Shown here: in pieces, positions 15,047-23,749 of the stretch
How positions within the stretch are numbered: the stretch's first letter is position 1
Layout of the letters: every line of letters begins with the position of its first letter
Assembly: GCF_905207245.1 (NCBI RefSeq)
Contig: NZ_CAJLKP010000057.1
Location: 1-39,041, forward strand
Length of the DNA: 39,041 bases
Direction: 5' to 3'
Origin: an uncultured Bacteroides sp.
GTDB taxonomy: Bacteria; Bacteroidota; Bacteroidia; Bacteroidales; Bacteroidaceae
Program-made: the position numbers and the translations under genes
Notes under the pieces: generated by a model
Told to the model about the DNA's origin: nothing
The model's database searches: none
The model's input: the letters and a program-made list of their open reading frames with translations, nothing else

Positions 15047-16653
15047 TTGAATAATAAACTTTTTTGGATTTCGTAGTCCTTCGTCTGGATACCGCAAATA
15101 TCCATAATTGTATGAATGATATTTGCTGTATTGAAAGGCTTGTTTGTTGCATTCTTCATCTGTTCGACTATGTTGGGATGTTTCCTTTTGAATATCTCAG
15201 ATGTCCATATCAGAAAAGGTATTTCTTGCATAGGGGAGCTTGGATTGTATAATCCGTGGCCACACATATTGCGGGTATCGTAGACTTCTTCACCATGATC
15301 GGGAAAGCTAAAAACTATGGCATCCTTATTTTGGAATCGTTGTATTATTTGGTCACAGACAAAGTCATTGTATAATACTGAATTATCATACTCGGCGATA
15401 GTGCGTTTTTTTTCATTACTTATGTCTTTTGCGATATCATGGATACTGAATTTATTGAATTCAGTGGGATATCTATTAGTATAGCGACGATGTGATCCCA
15501 TAAGATGTAAACAAAAAAAGGCTTTTTCATGAGGTCTTCTGAGCTCTTGATCTAATAATGTTAGTAGTTCTCCATCAAAATAGCCATATCGCTCTTCTGA
15601 AGCGTGCCGTTGGTGAGGAAACCTGACACAATCAGAAGTAGAAGCAATGCCAGCGGTAGAGTTGTCATCACCTGCAGTAAAACTGTCTTGATTGGAAAGC
15701 CAACAAGTATAGTAACCGGCCTGCTTCATTACAGCCGGAAGTGTGTGATATTGGTACCAGGGTGCTGCTGATTTGTCATCGAAGAAAGTCATTATTTGTC
15801 GAATGGATTCTGATGTAACAGTGCGGGGAGTTCTTACACTGTCAAATTTTAAAGTTTTGTCATCTTTTATCTGTTGGCTTAACTTTGGGGTAGTGGGTAA
15901 ATGATAACCGTAAGCATCCATGTGGAGCTTGGAAAGAGATTCTCCTAATATTATTATTACATAAGGCACTTCAGAGGAATTACTTATGAGAACTGGAGCA
16001 TCTTGTTTTACCAATTGAAGATATTTACTGTATTCGGCTCTGTCATGTATTGCATTTTGTGATGAATGCCAGACGCGTTCTATACCGGTCAATGCCTGGT
16101 AAGAAGTCATGTGACGTATATGCGTGATGTAATAGGTGAGACCGGCGTATATTAGGAGAGTTAGGGTACAGGTTGGTATTAAGATTGCTTTTTTGTGCAA
16201 CCATGCAGGGAGAGGGATATTCAATAGCTTTTTATAATAATAGAAAAGTAATATACCAACGATTAATATAGAAAATAATACCATGCATGTATGTATATCA
16301 AAGTAGGAAGTAAAAAATTCGGATGCTTCTGACTGGCTTGTTTCCATAGTAACCATAATGATGGAAGGAGTTATTAAAGAATAAAAGTTTAGTAATAGGA
16401 AACTTTCTATAGCAAAAAAGAAATAAGCTATGAATAAAACAATTTTTGTTAGATTGATATGAAACAATTTATGTATATAGTGTATAGCCAGTACCATTAA
16501 TAACGTTACACCTGCTCCATTGATGAGAGCAGCTCCAAGTCGTATAGGAATCATTAGCCATATCTCATTGCAAAGATTATAAATGACTGCCGTTAAGGTG
16601 TTTAATATAAATAGAATGCAAAATATTATAAATGAGGGATAAGCTTGTTTCAT
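15043..16653 (-). CDS. phosphoethanolamine transferase-like, EptA/CptA superfamily
   Basis: The product is 536 residues. Five membrane helices lie at about 7-27, 37-61, 70-92, 122-140 and 157-176. Then comes an alkaline-phosphatase/sulfatase-type domain in the periplasm. The nucleophile region is ILGESLSKLHMDAYGY (GES at 237-239, where EptA has GET); metal ligands are expected in SFPDHGEEVYD and HLMGSH. The family moves phosphoethanolamine from phosphatidylethanolamine to lipid A, or to glycans. In this locus it may decorate the polysaccharide, but lipid A cannot be excluded. It starts two bases after the GT2 gene stop, so they are co-transcribed. Confidence 0.85.
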   Translation of the reverse strand: MKQAYPSFIIFCILFILNTLTAVIYNLCNEIWLMIPIRLGAALINGAGVTLLMVLAIHYIHKLFHINLTKIVLFIAYFFFAIESFLLLNFYSLITPSIIMVTMETSQSEASEFFTSYFDIHTCMVLFSILIVGILLFYYYKKLLNIPLPAWLHKKAILIPTCTLTLLIYAGLTYYITHIRHMTSYQALTGIERVWHSSQNAIHDRAEYSKYLQLVKQDAPVLISNSSEVPYVIIILGESLSKLHMDAYGYHLPTTPKLSQQIKDDKTLKFDSVRTPRTVTSESIRQIMTFFDDKSAAPWYQYHTLPAVMKQAGYYTCWLSNQDSFTAGDDNSTAGIASTSDCVRFPHQRHASEERYGYFDGELLTLLDQELRRPHEKAFFCLHLMGSHRRYTNRYPTEFNKFSIHDIAKDISNEKKRTIAEYDNSVLYNDFVCDQIIQRFQNKDAIVFSFPDHGEEVYDTRNMCGHGLYNPSSPMQEIPFLIWTSEIFKRKHPNIVEQMKNATNKPFNTANIIHTIMDICGIQTKDYEIQKSLLFN

Positions 16654-16655
16654 AT

Positions 16656-17543
16656 TTATGATTTCTTATATTTTGATGTTATACCATTATATGTACCACT
16701 TAGTACGGCTTTTGCTAAACTTAATTCTCCGTGAAGCAAATATAATATTGCCTTTTTAGGAGCAGCAATGCTGAAAATATATAGACAGGACAGAAGTTTC
16801 CTAATACCGGTAAAATTCTTGCGGGCGAAAAGTATCCGGGCACGTGAGAGATAAAACTCTCTTAATAGCGATCCTTTTTTAGCAGTCGTACCTTCTTTGT
16901 GATAAACTACGGCAGCCGGTTCATACCATAGCCTATATCCTGCATGCAGTATTCTGGCAGACCAGTCGAATTCTTCATAAAAAAGGAAATAATCTTCACT
17001 CATGGGACCTGCCTTTTGGAGCACTTCGCGGGAAATCATCATTGAAGCACCATGTAATGATGCCGTTTCACATGCTTTATGATAGCACGGTTGATCCTTA
17101 TCATTAAATCCTATTGCACTATTTCTCAGGGTTATATATGAAAATGGAGTGAAGCCGGCAAATTGTAAAATGTCAGGGGCATAGGCATATTTTAGCATAG
17201 GAGACACTCCGCCATTTTTTTTATCTGTCTCCAATCTTTTTATTAATGTATCCAGTATAGGAGCCTTGATGAGCGTATCGTTGTTAATAAAAAGCAGGTA
17301 TTGCCCTTTTGCCATAGCCAATCCTGCATTATTTCCACCAGCAAAGCCGGTATTTGTGTTTTGTTTCACTTTTATGTCAGGAAATTTTTTTTGTAATTTT
17401 TCACCCTCTGGCATATGCGATCCATTGTCCACAACAATGATTTCGTATGGATATGTTTCGTATTTGTGAAAAGATTCTATCATTTCACAGGTATCGACGA
17501 AGCCATTATAATTGACTGTGATAATAGAGACAATTGCTTTCAT
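16656..17543 (-). CDS. glycosyltransferase, GT2 family, rhamnosyltransferase-like
   Basis: The product is 295 residues. VSIITVNYNGFVDTCEMIES, VVDNGSHMPEGE, NTGFAGGNNAGLAMAKG and the NND motif in LLFINNDTLIK are typical of the GT2 subgroup that includes rhamnosyltransferases. ASLHGASMMISREV and FLFYEEFDWSARILHAGY follow, with the acceptor-side acidic pair. The sugar is not certain. It lies nine bases after the upstream GT2 gene and two before the phosphoethanolamine-transferase-like gene in a leftward unit. Confidence 0.9.
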   Translation of the reverse strand: MKAIVSIITVNYNGFVDTCEMIESFHKYETYPYEIIVVDNGSHMPEGEKLQKKFPDIKVKQNTNTGFAGGNNAGLAMAKGQYLLFINNDTLIKAPILDTLIKRLETDKKNGGVSPMLKYAYAPDILQFAGFTPFSYITLRNSAIGFNDKDQPCYHKACETASLHGASMMISREVLQKAGPMSEDYFLFYEEFDWSARILHAGYRLWYEPAAVVYHKEGTTAKKGSLLREFYLSRARILFARKNFTGIRKLLSCLYIFSIAAPKKAILYLLHGELSLAKAVLSGTYNGITSKYKKS

Positions 17544-17552
17544 TCTTTTTTC

Positions 17553-18512
17553 TTATGTTTTTGAGGGAGTATGAGAAGGTTTAAACCAGAATACCAACCA
17601 ATGCCTGAAAGTAATGTATTTGTTGAAAGATAAGCGTTGGAAACGACAGACTGTTTCTATTTTCTCTAAAAAAGTCATTCTATGGGCATTCCATACAATG
17701 GCATTTAGAGTCTGCCATAGGTAGGTGTCTATTATGGAAGTCCATTCAGGATGCTGTTGGCGTAGCAATAGCATTTTGGAACATACGACGCTATATCCTT
17801 CTATATTTCGCATACTAAATTTGTTGGTCATAGTTGAGTTTGAACGTACTCTGCGTTTAAAGAATGTTTGGTTGATATACGCAACCCTTTGTGCATTCAA
17901 ATGAATTTGTATTACGAAAATATGGTCTTCATGGATTATGCCGGCAGGAAATCCTGTGAAATATTTCTGGATGAATGAATGACGGGTGAAACATAACCAA
18001 CATGAAGCAGAAAATATGTATTGCTGTAGTTCATATTCTAAAAGTTCTGTGCCTTTCCATATTTTGTCACTAATTTTGTTTTTTCTGTTATAATCCGGTA
18101 AGTAGGCGGATGCTTCCATAATTGTTTCCGCATCGAAGAATACAAAATCTAAATCTTTTTGCTCGCAGGCATCGTAGCATTGTTGTAATGCCACAATGTC
18201 CAATATGTCATCGCTATCCATAAAATAAATATATTTCCCAGTAGCATATTGTAGACCATGATTACGTGCAACACTCTGTCCTTGATTGGTTTGTGTGTGC
18301 CATTGTATCCGAAAATCATGGGCTGCATATTTTTCAATTATGCTTTGACTTCTATCTGTAGAACCGTCATTGATAAGAATGATTTCTAATTCTCTTAATG
18401 TTTGGTTACAGATACTGTCTAAAGCTTCACATAAGTAGACTTCTGTATTATAGATGGGCATAATAACAGATACTTTTGGAAGTAAACCATTATTAGTATG
18501 ACAATTATTCAT
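17553..18512 (-). CDS. glycosyltransferase, GT2 family
   Basis: The product is 319 residues with KVSVIMPIYNTEVYLCEALD, LINDGSTDRSQSII and the DSDD metal-binding motif in YIFMDSDDILD. The C-terminal half (about 200-319) is helical and aromatic, as in GT2 enzymes making cell-surface polysaccharides. It is first in a leftward group with the 16656 enzyme and the phosphoethanolamine-transferase-like gene. A TATCTTTG box at 18587 may be its promoter. Confidence 0.9.
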   Translation of the reverse strand: MNNCHTNNGLLPKVSVIMPIYNTEVYLCEALDSICNQTLRELEIILINDGSTDRSQSIIEKYAAHDFRIQWHTQTNQGQSVARNHGLQYATGKYIYFMDSDDILDIVALQQCYDACEQKDLDFVFFDAETIMEASAYLPDYNRKNKISDKIWKGTELLEYELQQYIFSASCWLCFTRHSFIQKYFTGFPAGIIHEDHIFVIQIHLNAQRVAYINQTFFKRRVRSNSTMTNKFSMRNIEGYSVVCSKMLLLRQQHPEWTSIIDTYLWQTLNAIVWNAHRMTFLEKIETVCRFQRLSFNKYITFRHWLVFWFKPSHTPSKT

Positions 18513-18536
18513 TCTTAGATTTGTTTATTATGTAAG

Positions 18537-18824
18537 TTGGTAAACACTGTCTTTGAAAATAACATGTGGTTTCGATGTTCCATTCACAAAGATAGTGTAT
18601 TTGTTTTTATACAGAACGAGAATGGCGATAAATATGGATTTAAATCTGGAGTTTTAACTCCTGAATTGGAAGAGATAACATTGGTCAATGCCTATTTTAT
18701 TAGTCAGTTGCCCGGTCGTAAGAGTGATGTGCGTGATATTGTCCGAATTACTGAATATTCCTTGAATGATGGGCTGAAAATAAGAAGAAGCCTAAGGAGA
18801 ACCACAGAAATAGAGGTGACCTGA
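18537..18824 (+). CDS. doubtful small protein or gene remnant
   Basis: The frame gives 95 residues from a TTG at 18537, or 86 from the ATG at 18564. The composition is protein-like (FVFIQNENGDKYGFKSGVLT), but no family is recognised. It runs over the probable leftward promoter of the 17553 gene, has no promoter of its own that I can see, and may be the remains of a longer gene. Confidence 0.3.
   Translation: MVNTVFENNMWFRCSIHKDSVFVFIQNENGDKYGFKSGVLTPELEEITLVNAYFISQLPGRKSDVRDIVRITEYSLNDGLKIRRSLRRTTEIEVT
18587..18594 (-). promoter_or_regulatory. candidate promoter of the leftward glycosyltransferase group
   Basis: On the minus strand TATCTTTG lies 75 bases before the start codon at 18512. The -33 region is weak. 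It is inside the doubtful reading frame at 18537. Confidence 0.5.
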
Positions 18825-18885
18825 CTTTTTAAGAGTTTGTTTGGAGGAGGGTAACAAAAATATTATTTAAGGTGATAACCTATAG

Positions 18886-18916
18886 TTGCATTTTTTGATT
18901 TAAAGGTGTATCTTTG
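18886..18916 (+). promoter_or_regulatory. promoter of the 18985 glycosyltransferase gene
   Basis: TTG (18886-18888), a 20-base spacer and TATCTTTG (18909-18916) fit the Bacteroidetes consensus. The box is 69 bases before the start codon. Confidence 0.65.
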
Positions 18917-18984
18917 TTATAGATGCATCATTCTTTGATGTGTTTAGTCTAAATTTTGAATCAAACATTTTAAAGTATATTATT

Positions 18985-19965
18985 ATGAAACTGAGTGTTA
19001 TAATTCCAGTATATAATACGGAAAAGTATCTTGATAAATGTCTTGGAAGCGTTTTGGCTCAAGATGAAAAAGACTTTGAAATTATTTTGGTTGACGATGG
19101 ATCAAAAGACTCCTCATCCGAAATATGCAGTAATTATGAATTGAAATACGATTTTATCCAATGTATTCATATAGAAAATTCTGGTCCTGCTACAGCAAAG
19201 AATAAGGGGTATGAACTGGCTCAAGGCGAATATATTTCGTTTATAGACAGTGATGATGAACTTAAACCAGAAATGTATGCTTTACTACTTGACAATGCGA
19301 TACGCAATGATGCGGATGTGGCTTGTTGTTCTTATCTGCAAATTGATGAAGTTGGGAATAAATCTCATGAAGATTGTACTGGTAAAGGTTATATTTTGAA
19401 TCAAGAAGATGGATTACGGCATTTATTGGAAAAAAAAATGATTTATTCTCAATGCTGGACAAAAATCTATAAGAAAAGTCTTTTAGACAGATATAATATT
19501 CGTTTTATTGATGGACTCAAGACCGAAGAGGATTTTATTTTTAACTTAGAGGTATTTATGAAGGGGCACTTGACTACAATAATTGATAAACCGCTTTATA
19601 TATACACTCATAGGACATCTTCTCTATCGCGAGAATACCATATATCTCATATACAGAATTTTCTTTGTAATATGACTTTCCGACTAAAATTGACAGATGA
19701 TAAGGTAAAAAAGGTTTTTCCTGCTTTAGATGAAATTTGCACAGTTCATTGCCTCCAATACTATAATTTAATGATAGGAAGAGCTGCCATGTTTGAGTAT
19801 AAAGATATTTTGCCTTATTATTTACAAGCATTTGAATACATAAACTCTCATAAGAGAATATTGATTAAATATCATGAAAAATGTGGATTAAGTATCATTG
19901 GGGCCTTGCTTTTTATTGTATTCCCTCCTAAATGTTATTTTAAATATAGAAAACAAAAAACATAA
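18985..19965 (+). CDS. glycosyltransferase, GT2 family
   Basis: The product is 326 residues from the ATG at 18985 (MKLSVIIPVYNTEKYLDKCL); an in-frame ATG at 18940 adds 15 residues that do not fit the fold and leaves little room after the promoter. The motifs LVDDGSKDSSSEIC and FIDSDDELKPEMY are the donor and metal sites. It is the only gene of its transcription unit and converges with the flippase gene 50 bases away. Very AT-rich, like the surrounding polysaccharide genes, which is common for this kind of accessory locus. Confidence 0.9.
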   Translation: MKLSVIIPVYNTEKYLDKCLGSVLAQDEKDFEIILVDDGSKDSSSEICSNYELKYDFIQCIHIENSGPATAKNKGYELAQGEYISFIDSDDELKPEMYALLLDNAIRNDADVACCSYLQIDEVGNKSHEDCTGKGYILNQEDGLRHLLEKKMIYSQCWTKIYKKSLLDRYNIRFIDGLKTEEDFIFNLEVFMKGHLTTIIDKPLYIYTHRTSSLSREYHISHIQNFLCNMTFRLKLTDDKVKKVFPALDEICTVHCLQYYNLMIGRAAMFEYKDILPYYLQAFEYINSHKRILIKYHEKCGLSIIGALLFIVFPPKCYFKYRKQKT

Positions 19966-20014
19966 TATTTTTATAACAATCTCTACTCTGCTATCTGGAT
20001 ACTGAGATGCAATA

Positions 20015-21463
20015 TTAATGCTTGTGAAAGATTTTCTTAATCTTGGCTATGATGTCATATTCTTTACGCCATTGTATATAGCCTCCCCATAAAAATAGTG
20101 TTAGAATACTCTTCACACATAAACTTATTAATATATTCCAATTGGAGGAATAGAGTGAGAGAACATATAGTACGCCCCCAATAAGTAGTGTGATAAACAG
20201 TGGCGAAATAATTTGTTTGTATAAATGTTTTATATTGCGACGGAACAGATAATGATAGAGTTGCCAGTAGCATTGTGTAAAACTTAAGAGATAGGATATC
20301 AGTATACTGTAAGCAAAAGCTTCTAAAGTACGGAAGAATAGAATACAGACTAAAAATCCGGTACAAGTGACAAAGGCTGTAAAGATGCCACAGATGAAAA
20401 GCCCGCGTGTATCATTACTACTCTGGAAAAATGAACCGGATGATGACATTATAATTTGTAGTCCAACACTTAGTGAAAGTATTTGAAAGGCGAGTATGGA
20501 GGGTGACCATTGAGAACCAAATACGGAAAGTATCAGTTCTCGTCCACAAAAAAAGAGAAGTATGCTTATAGGAAAACCAATAAAAGCTAGGAGGCGTACC
20601 ATTCGTTCGTTGATGGAGGCTAATCTTTCTTCTTCTTTTTGGTAATCGCTCAAAATAGGATGCAGTACTGGAGTGATGACATAAGTGATATTTTGTATTG
20701 GTAAGGACATTAAACGATAGGATTTTTCATAATAGCCTAATGGTGCCATACCAATATATTTTCCTATCAACATTTTGTCTAGATTACGGATAAAATAGCT
20801 CATTATACTGAAAAGGAATTGATACATGGAATACGCCCATATTTTTTTTAAGCTATTTATTCCCCATGTACAGAGAAACTTTTGAGGATATTTTTTTAAA
20901 GAGATAAAGTAAATCAAAGCACTCGATAATATAGGCTGGATAAGTAATGTGTAAAGGCCTGCTCCACTCCAAGCTGCCATAATGGCAAGAATTCCTACTG
21001 ATATTTGTATGATAAGAGTTCGCCAAGCGATAAATTTAAAGTTTTTATCTCTGAAAAAAAGTGTATTGGGGACGGTTCCGGCAGATGAAAAGAACAGGTT
21101 TACTGATAATAGTTGGCAAATGGGAAGCAGGCGGTTATCTTTATAATAATCGGCGATGAAGCTCGCAGACAAAAAGAACAATACGCTCAGTATTACCCCT
21201 ATCCATATTGTAAACATATAGATATTATTGATGTCTTGCAACGATAATTCTTTGTTTTGAACGATGGCAGAAGAAATTCCTATGTTTGTAAATATACTAA
21301 AAAAATTGATGAAAACAGTGGCAATAGCAACAATACCAAAGTCGTCTGGACTTAACAGACGTGCTAATATAGCCATTACTATCAAAGAGATGATAATGCC
21401 GGAATATCTGGCAATTGCTGTATAGAATACGCCCGAGAGCATTTGTTGCTTGATGCTTGCCAT
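20015..21463 (-). CDS. polysaccharide flippase, Wzx-like (MOP superfamily)
   Basis: The product is 482 residues from the ATG at 21463 (MASIKQQMLSGVFYTAIARY); the longer frame starts within the previous gene. It has about twelve to fourteen hydrophobic helices and the polysaccharide-synthesis MOP pattern (LARLLSPDDFGIVAIATVFI near residue 38). It should flip the lipid-linked repeat unit across the inner membrane before polymerisation. The start is two bases after the TAG of the GT4 gene. It is the last gene of the long leftward operon. Confidence 0.92.
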   Translation of the reverse strand: MASIKQQMLSGVFYTAIARYSGIIISLIVMAILARLLSPDDFGIVAIATVFINFFSIFTNIGISSAIVQNKELSLQDINNIYMFTIWIGVILSVLFFLSASFIADYYKDNRLLPICQLLSVNLFFSSAGTVPNTLFFRDKNFKFIAWRTLIIQISVGILAIMAAWSGAGLYTLLIQPILSSALIYFISLKKYPQKFLCTWGINSLKKIWAYSMYQFLFSIMSYFIRNLDKMLIGKYIGMAPLGYYEKSYRLMSLPIQNITYVITPVLHPILSDYQKEEERLASINERMVRLLAFIGFPISILLFFCGRELILSVFGSQWSPSILAFQILSLSVGLQIIMSSSGSFFQSSNDTRGLFICGIFTAFVTCTGFLVCILFFRTLEAFAYSILISYLLSFTQCYWQLYHYLFRRNIKHLYKQIISPLFITLLIGGVLYVLSLYSSNWNILISLCVKSILTLFLWGGYIQWRKEYDIIAKIKKIFHKH

Positions 21464-21465
21464 AA

Positions 21466-22602
21466 CTATATATTTTGTGAGATTCGGAATATCCGGTCTT
21501 CGTACACTTTTCTCATTTGCTCTTCCCACGATAGATGTCGGATAGAATCTCTTATCATCTGTGGAGATATGGATTGAGAATGACAGAAAGAGATTAATTG
21601 TGGAATGTTGATGGGGCTTTCGTCAGCAGCAGCTTTCAGTACATAAGACATTTGATCGAAATCTTCATCTGTCTCTGAATAGATAAAGGAAAAGCCTCGT
21701 GCAGCATACTCTCTGTTTTTTAATGTCTTAATATTGTATATTCCACTACGATGACGAGCCAAACTGCCAATTGCAAAATCTGCTTGCTCAAAAAGAGTAT
21801 TTAGTGCTTCACCATGTTGCGCTCCATATAGAATGACATATGGTTCCAATCCGTATTCACGTATGGGCGTCATAATTTCTTGATATTCTCTTTCGCCAGT
21901 TATATTACCTACAAGGTGGAAAAAGACTTTGTATTCGGGATGATTACTGTAATATTCTCCAAGCCCTTTGATTAAACGATCAAAACCATGCCAAAAGTGT
22001 ATTTCGGCTACACCGATTAAATGCAGTTCATAATTTAAGCTACTTACTTTTGTTCTTAGCGGAATTTGGCTAAAATCTATGCCATTGGAAATCCGTATGG
22101 TACGACAGCCAAAAATTTCTGTATCGTTAGAGAAAGTGATAACGGCATCGATATATCTGCAAAATGCACGGCGGAATAATTTATCGGTATATAGCTGTAT
22201 CTTCTCTTTCACAGAACAATACTCATGATCATAAGGATAGGTAGGTATTTCCAAGAGGATTTTTACATTCCTTTTTTTAAGTTCTCTCACAAAATGTATC
22301 GTGAAAGGATTAGCGTTATGGTAGGAGCGTATGTATATCAATGAGATATTTTCTTTCTCCACATATCGGATGATGGGACGGAATGAAATACGCTTTTTAA
22401 GTTTGGCTATCACTCCTTTGCCAAGATCCGCCAATATTTTATTGTCTATTAACCATTGTCTGCTCCCATCGGGCGTAACTTCATAATAGCAGGTTTGGAC
22501 ATCCAAACCGCATTTCTTTAAAGCGTTTACCTGATATTTGATTTTCTTGCTGATTCCGTTATACTCTTGAAAACCGTAAAAAACGAGAAAAAGAGCTTTC
22601 AT
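21466..22602 (-). CDS. glycosyltransferase, GT4-like
   Basis: The product is 378 residues from the ATG at 22602 (MKALFLVFYGFQEYNGISKK); a TTG 15 bases upstream is possible. It has a GT-B look: an N-terminal domain with NGISKKIKYQVNALKKCG and a C-terminal part with HLIGVAEIHFWHGFDRLIKG and GSLARHRSGIYNIKTLKNRE. The usual EX7E motif is altered, so it is a divergent member. It lies between two clear operon genes with short gaps. Donor unknown. Confidence 0.8.
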   Translation of the reverse strand: MKALFLVFYGFQEYNGISKKIKYQVNALKKCGLDVQTCYYEVTPDGSRQWLIDNKILADLGKGVIAKLKKRISFRPIIRYVEKENISLIYIRSYHNANPFTIHFVRELKKRNVKILLEIPTYPYDHEYCSVKEKIQLYTDKLFRRAFCRYIDAVITFSNDTEIFGCRTIRISNGIDFSQIPLRTKVSSLNYELHLIGVAEIHFWHGFDRLIKGLGEYYSNHPEYKVFFHLVGNITGEREYQEIMTPIREYGLEPYVILYGAQHGEALNTLFEQADFAIGSLARHRSGIYNIKTLKNREYAARGFSFIYSETDEDFDQMSYVLKAAADESPINIPQLISFCHSQSISPQMIRDSIRHLSWEEQMRKVYEDRIFRISQNI

Positions 22603-22622
22603 ATTTGGTTGATTCAATTGGT

Positions 22623-23744
22623 TTATAATCTCAGGTTGCGGTATAGTTGGACTAATTCATCAGCAGTCTTTGCCCATGAAAATTGTTGTGACCGAAGCAA
22701 TCCGTAATCTTTTTGTTTTAGATATAATGTCTTATCTATCTCTAATTTTAATAACATATTTGCAATCTCTTCCGGTTTGTACGGATCAACAGCTAATGCA
22801 CCTGGACCGGCAACTTCGGGCATTGCGGAAGTATTTCCGATAATGATGGGCACTCCACACGCCATCGCTTCTATCATTGGAATACCAAAACTCTCACGGA
22901 GTGATGGGTAGAGGAATGCAAAAGCTGCATTATAAAGTGTTGTCAAGTCATGGTTGGCAATGTAACCTGGATAATATAGATATGATTTAATATCAGAGAT
23001 TCCCTCTTGCTCTAGCAAGTTATCAATATATTCTTCTTTCAAATCAGCGATTAGGAGCGGTCGCTTTATGCTGGACCGTTGCAGATATAGACTATATGCT
23101 TTCAAAGTACGCACAGCATTCTTTTTAGGATCGGTATTACCGAGAAAGAACAGGAAGTCCTTTTCTGGAATATATTGGTGGACTATACGCATATCAATTT
23201 TATCCTGTGGAAAAAAATGAGTATTATATCCATTATATATTGCTGTAATACGTTCTGTTGGAATATTTAATGCTTTACGGATACGATTACATTCAAAATG
23301 TGAGACCGTTATTATTTTTTTGCATTTCTTTAAAATACGTGGTACTACGATTCGACGATAATGCCAACCTAATTCCTGATAAAGGGAAGGACTTCGGCGT
23401 TGTCTCGGTTCCAAGTAGATTATATCATGCAGTGTCAGAACCAGAGGTACGGGACACCACAAGGGAGCTGTGTTTGAAGTACAATGAAGTAAATCGACTT
23501 TTAAACGTTTTAGTACACGAGGTAATGCAACCTGTTCCCAAAGAGGATAGGTCGGACATTTTAGCTCTATGATGGATAGATTAGTCGACTCTTCCAAGCA
23601 GCGATCTTCCCCGGGAGCGACAATAATGTAATATTCATTACCGTCGTCCCTTTTCTGCAATTCACGTATGGTTTCTAATGCAACAAAGTCCATACCGTGT
23701 TTATTGGGGCGAAAAATACGTTGCGCTTCAATAGCTATCTTCAT
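22623..23744 (-). CDS. glycosyltransferase, GT4 family, mannosyltransferase-like
   Basis: The product is 373 residues, opening MKIAIEAQRIFRPNKHGMDF. LHCTSNTAPLWCPVPLVLTL and HDIIYLEPRQRRSPSLYQ belong to the acceptor domain, FLGNTDPKKNAVRTLKAY starts the donor domain, and YPSLRESFGIPMIEAMACGVP carries the EX7E signature. The overall pattern is like mannosyltransferases of O-antigen loci, but the sugar is not proven. It starts six bases after the membrane GT2 gene. Confidence 0.9.
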   Translation of the reverse strand: MKIAIEAQRIFRPNKHGMDFVALETIRELQKRDDGNEYYIIVAPGEDRCLEESTNLSIIELKCPTYPLWEQVALPRVLKRLKVDLLHCTSNTAPLWCPVPLVLTLHDIIYLEPRQRRSPSLYQELGWHYRRIVVPRILKKCKKIITVSHFECNRIRKALNIPTERITAIYNGYNTHFFPQDKIDMRIVHQYIPEKDFLFFLGNTDPKKNAVRTLKAYSLYLQRSSIKRPLLIADLKEEYIDNLLEQEGISDIKSYLYYPGYIANHDLTTLYNAAFAFLYPSLRESFGIPMIEAMACGVPIIIGNTSAMPEVAGPGALAVDPYKPEEIANMLLKLEIDKTLYLKQKDYGLLRSQQFSWAKTADELVQLYRNLRL

Positions 23745-23749
23745 GTTTT

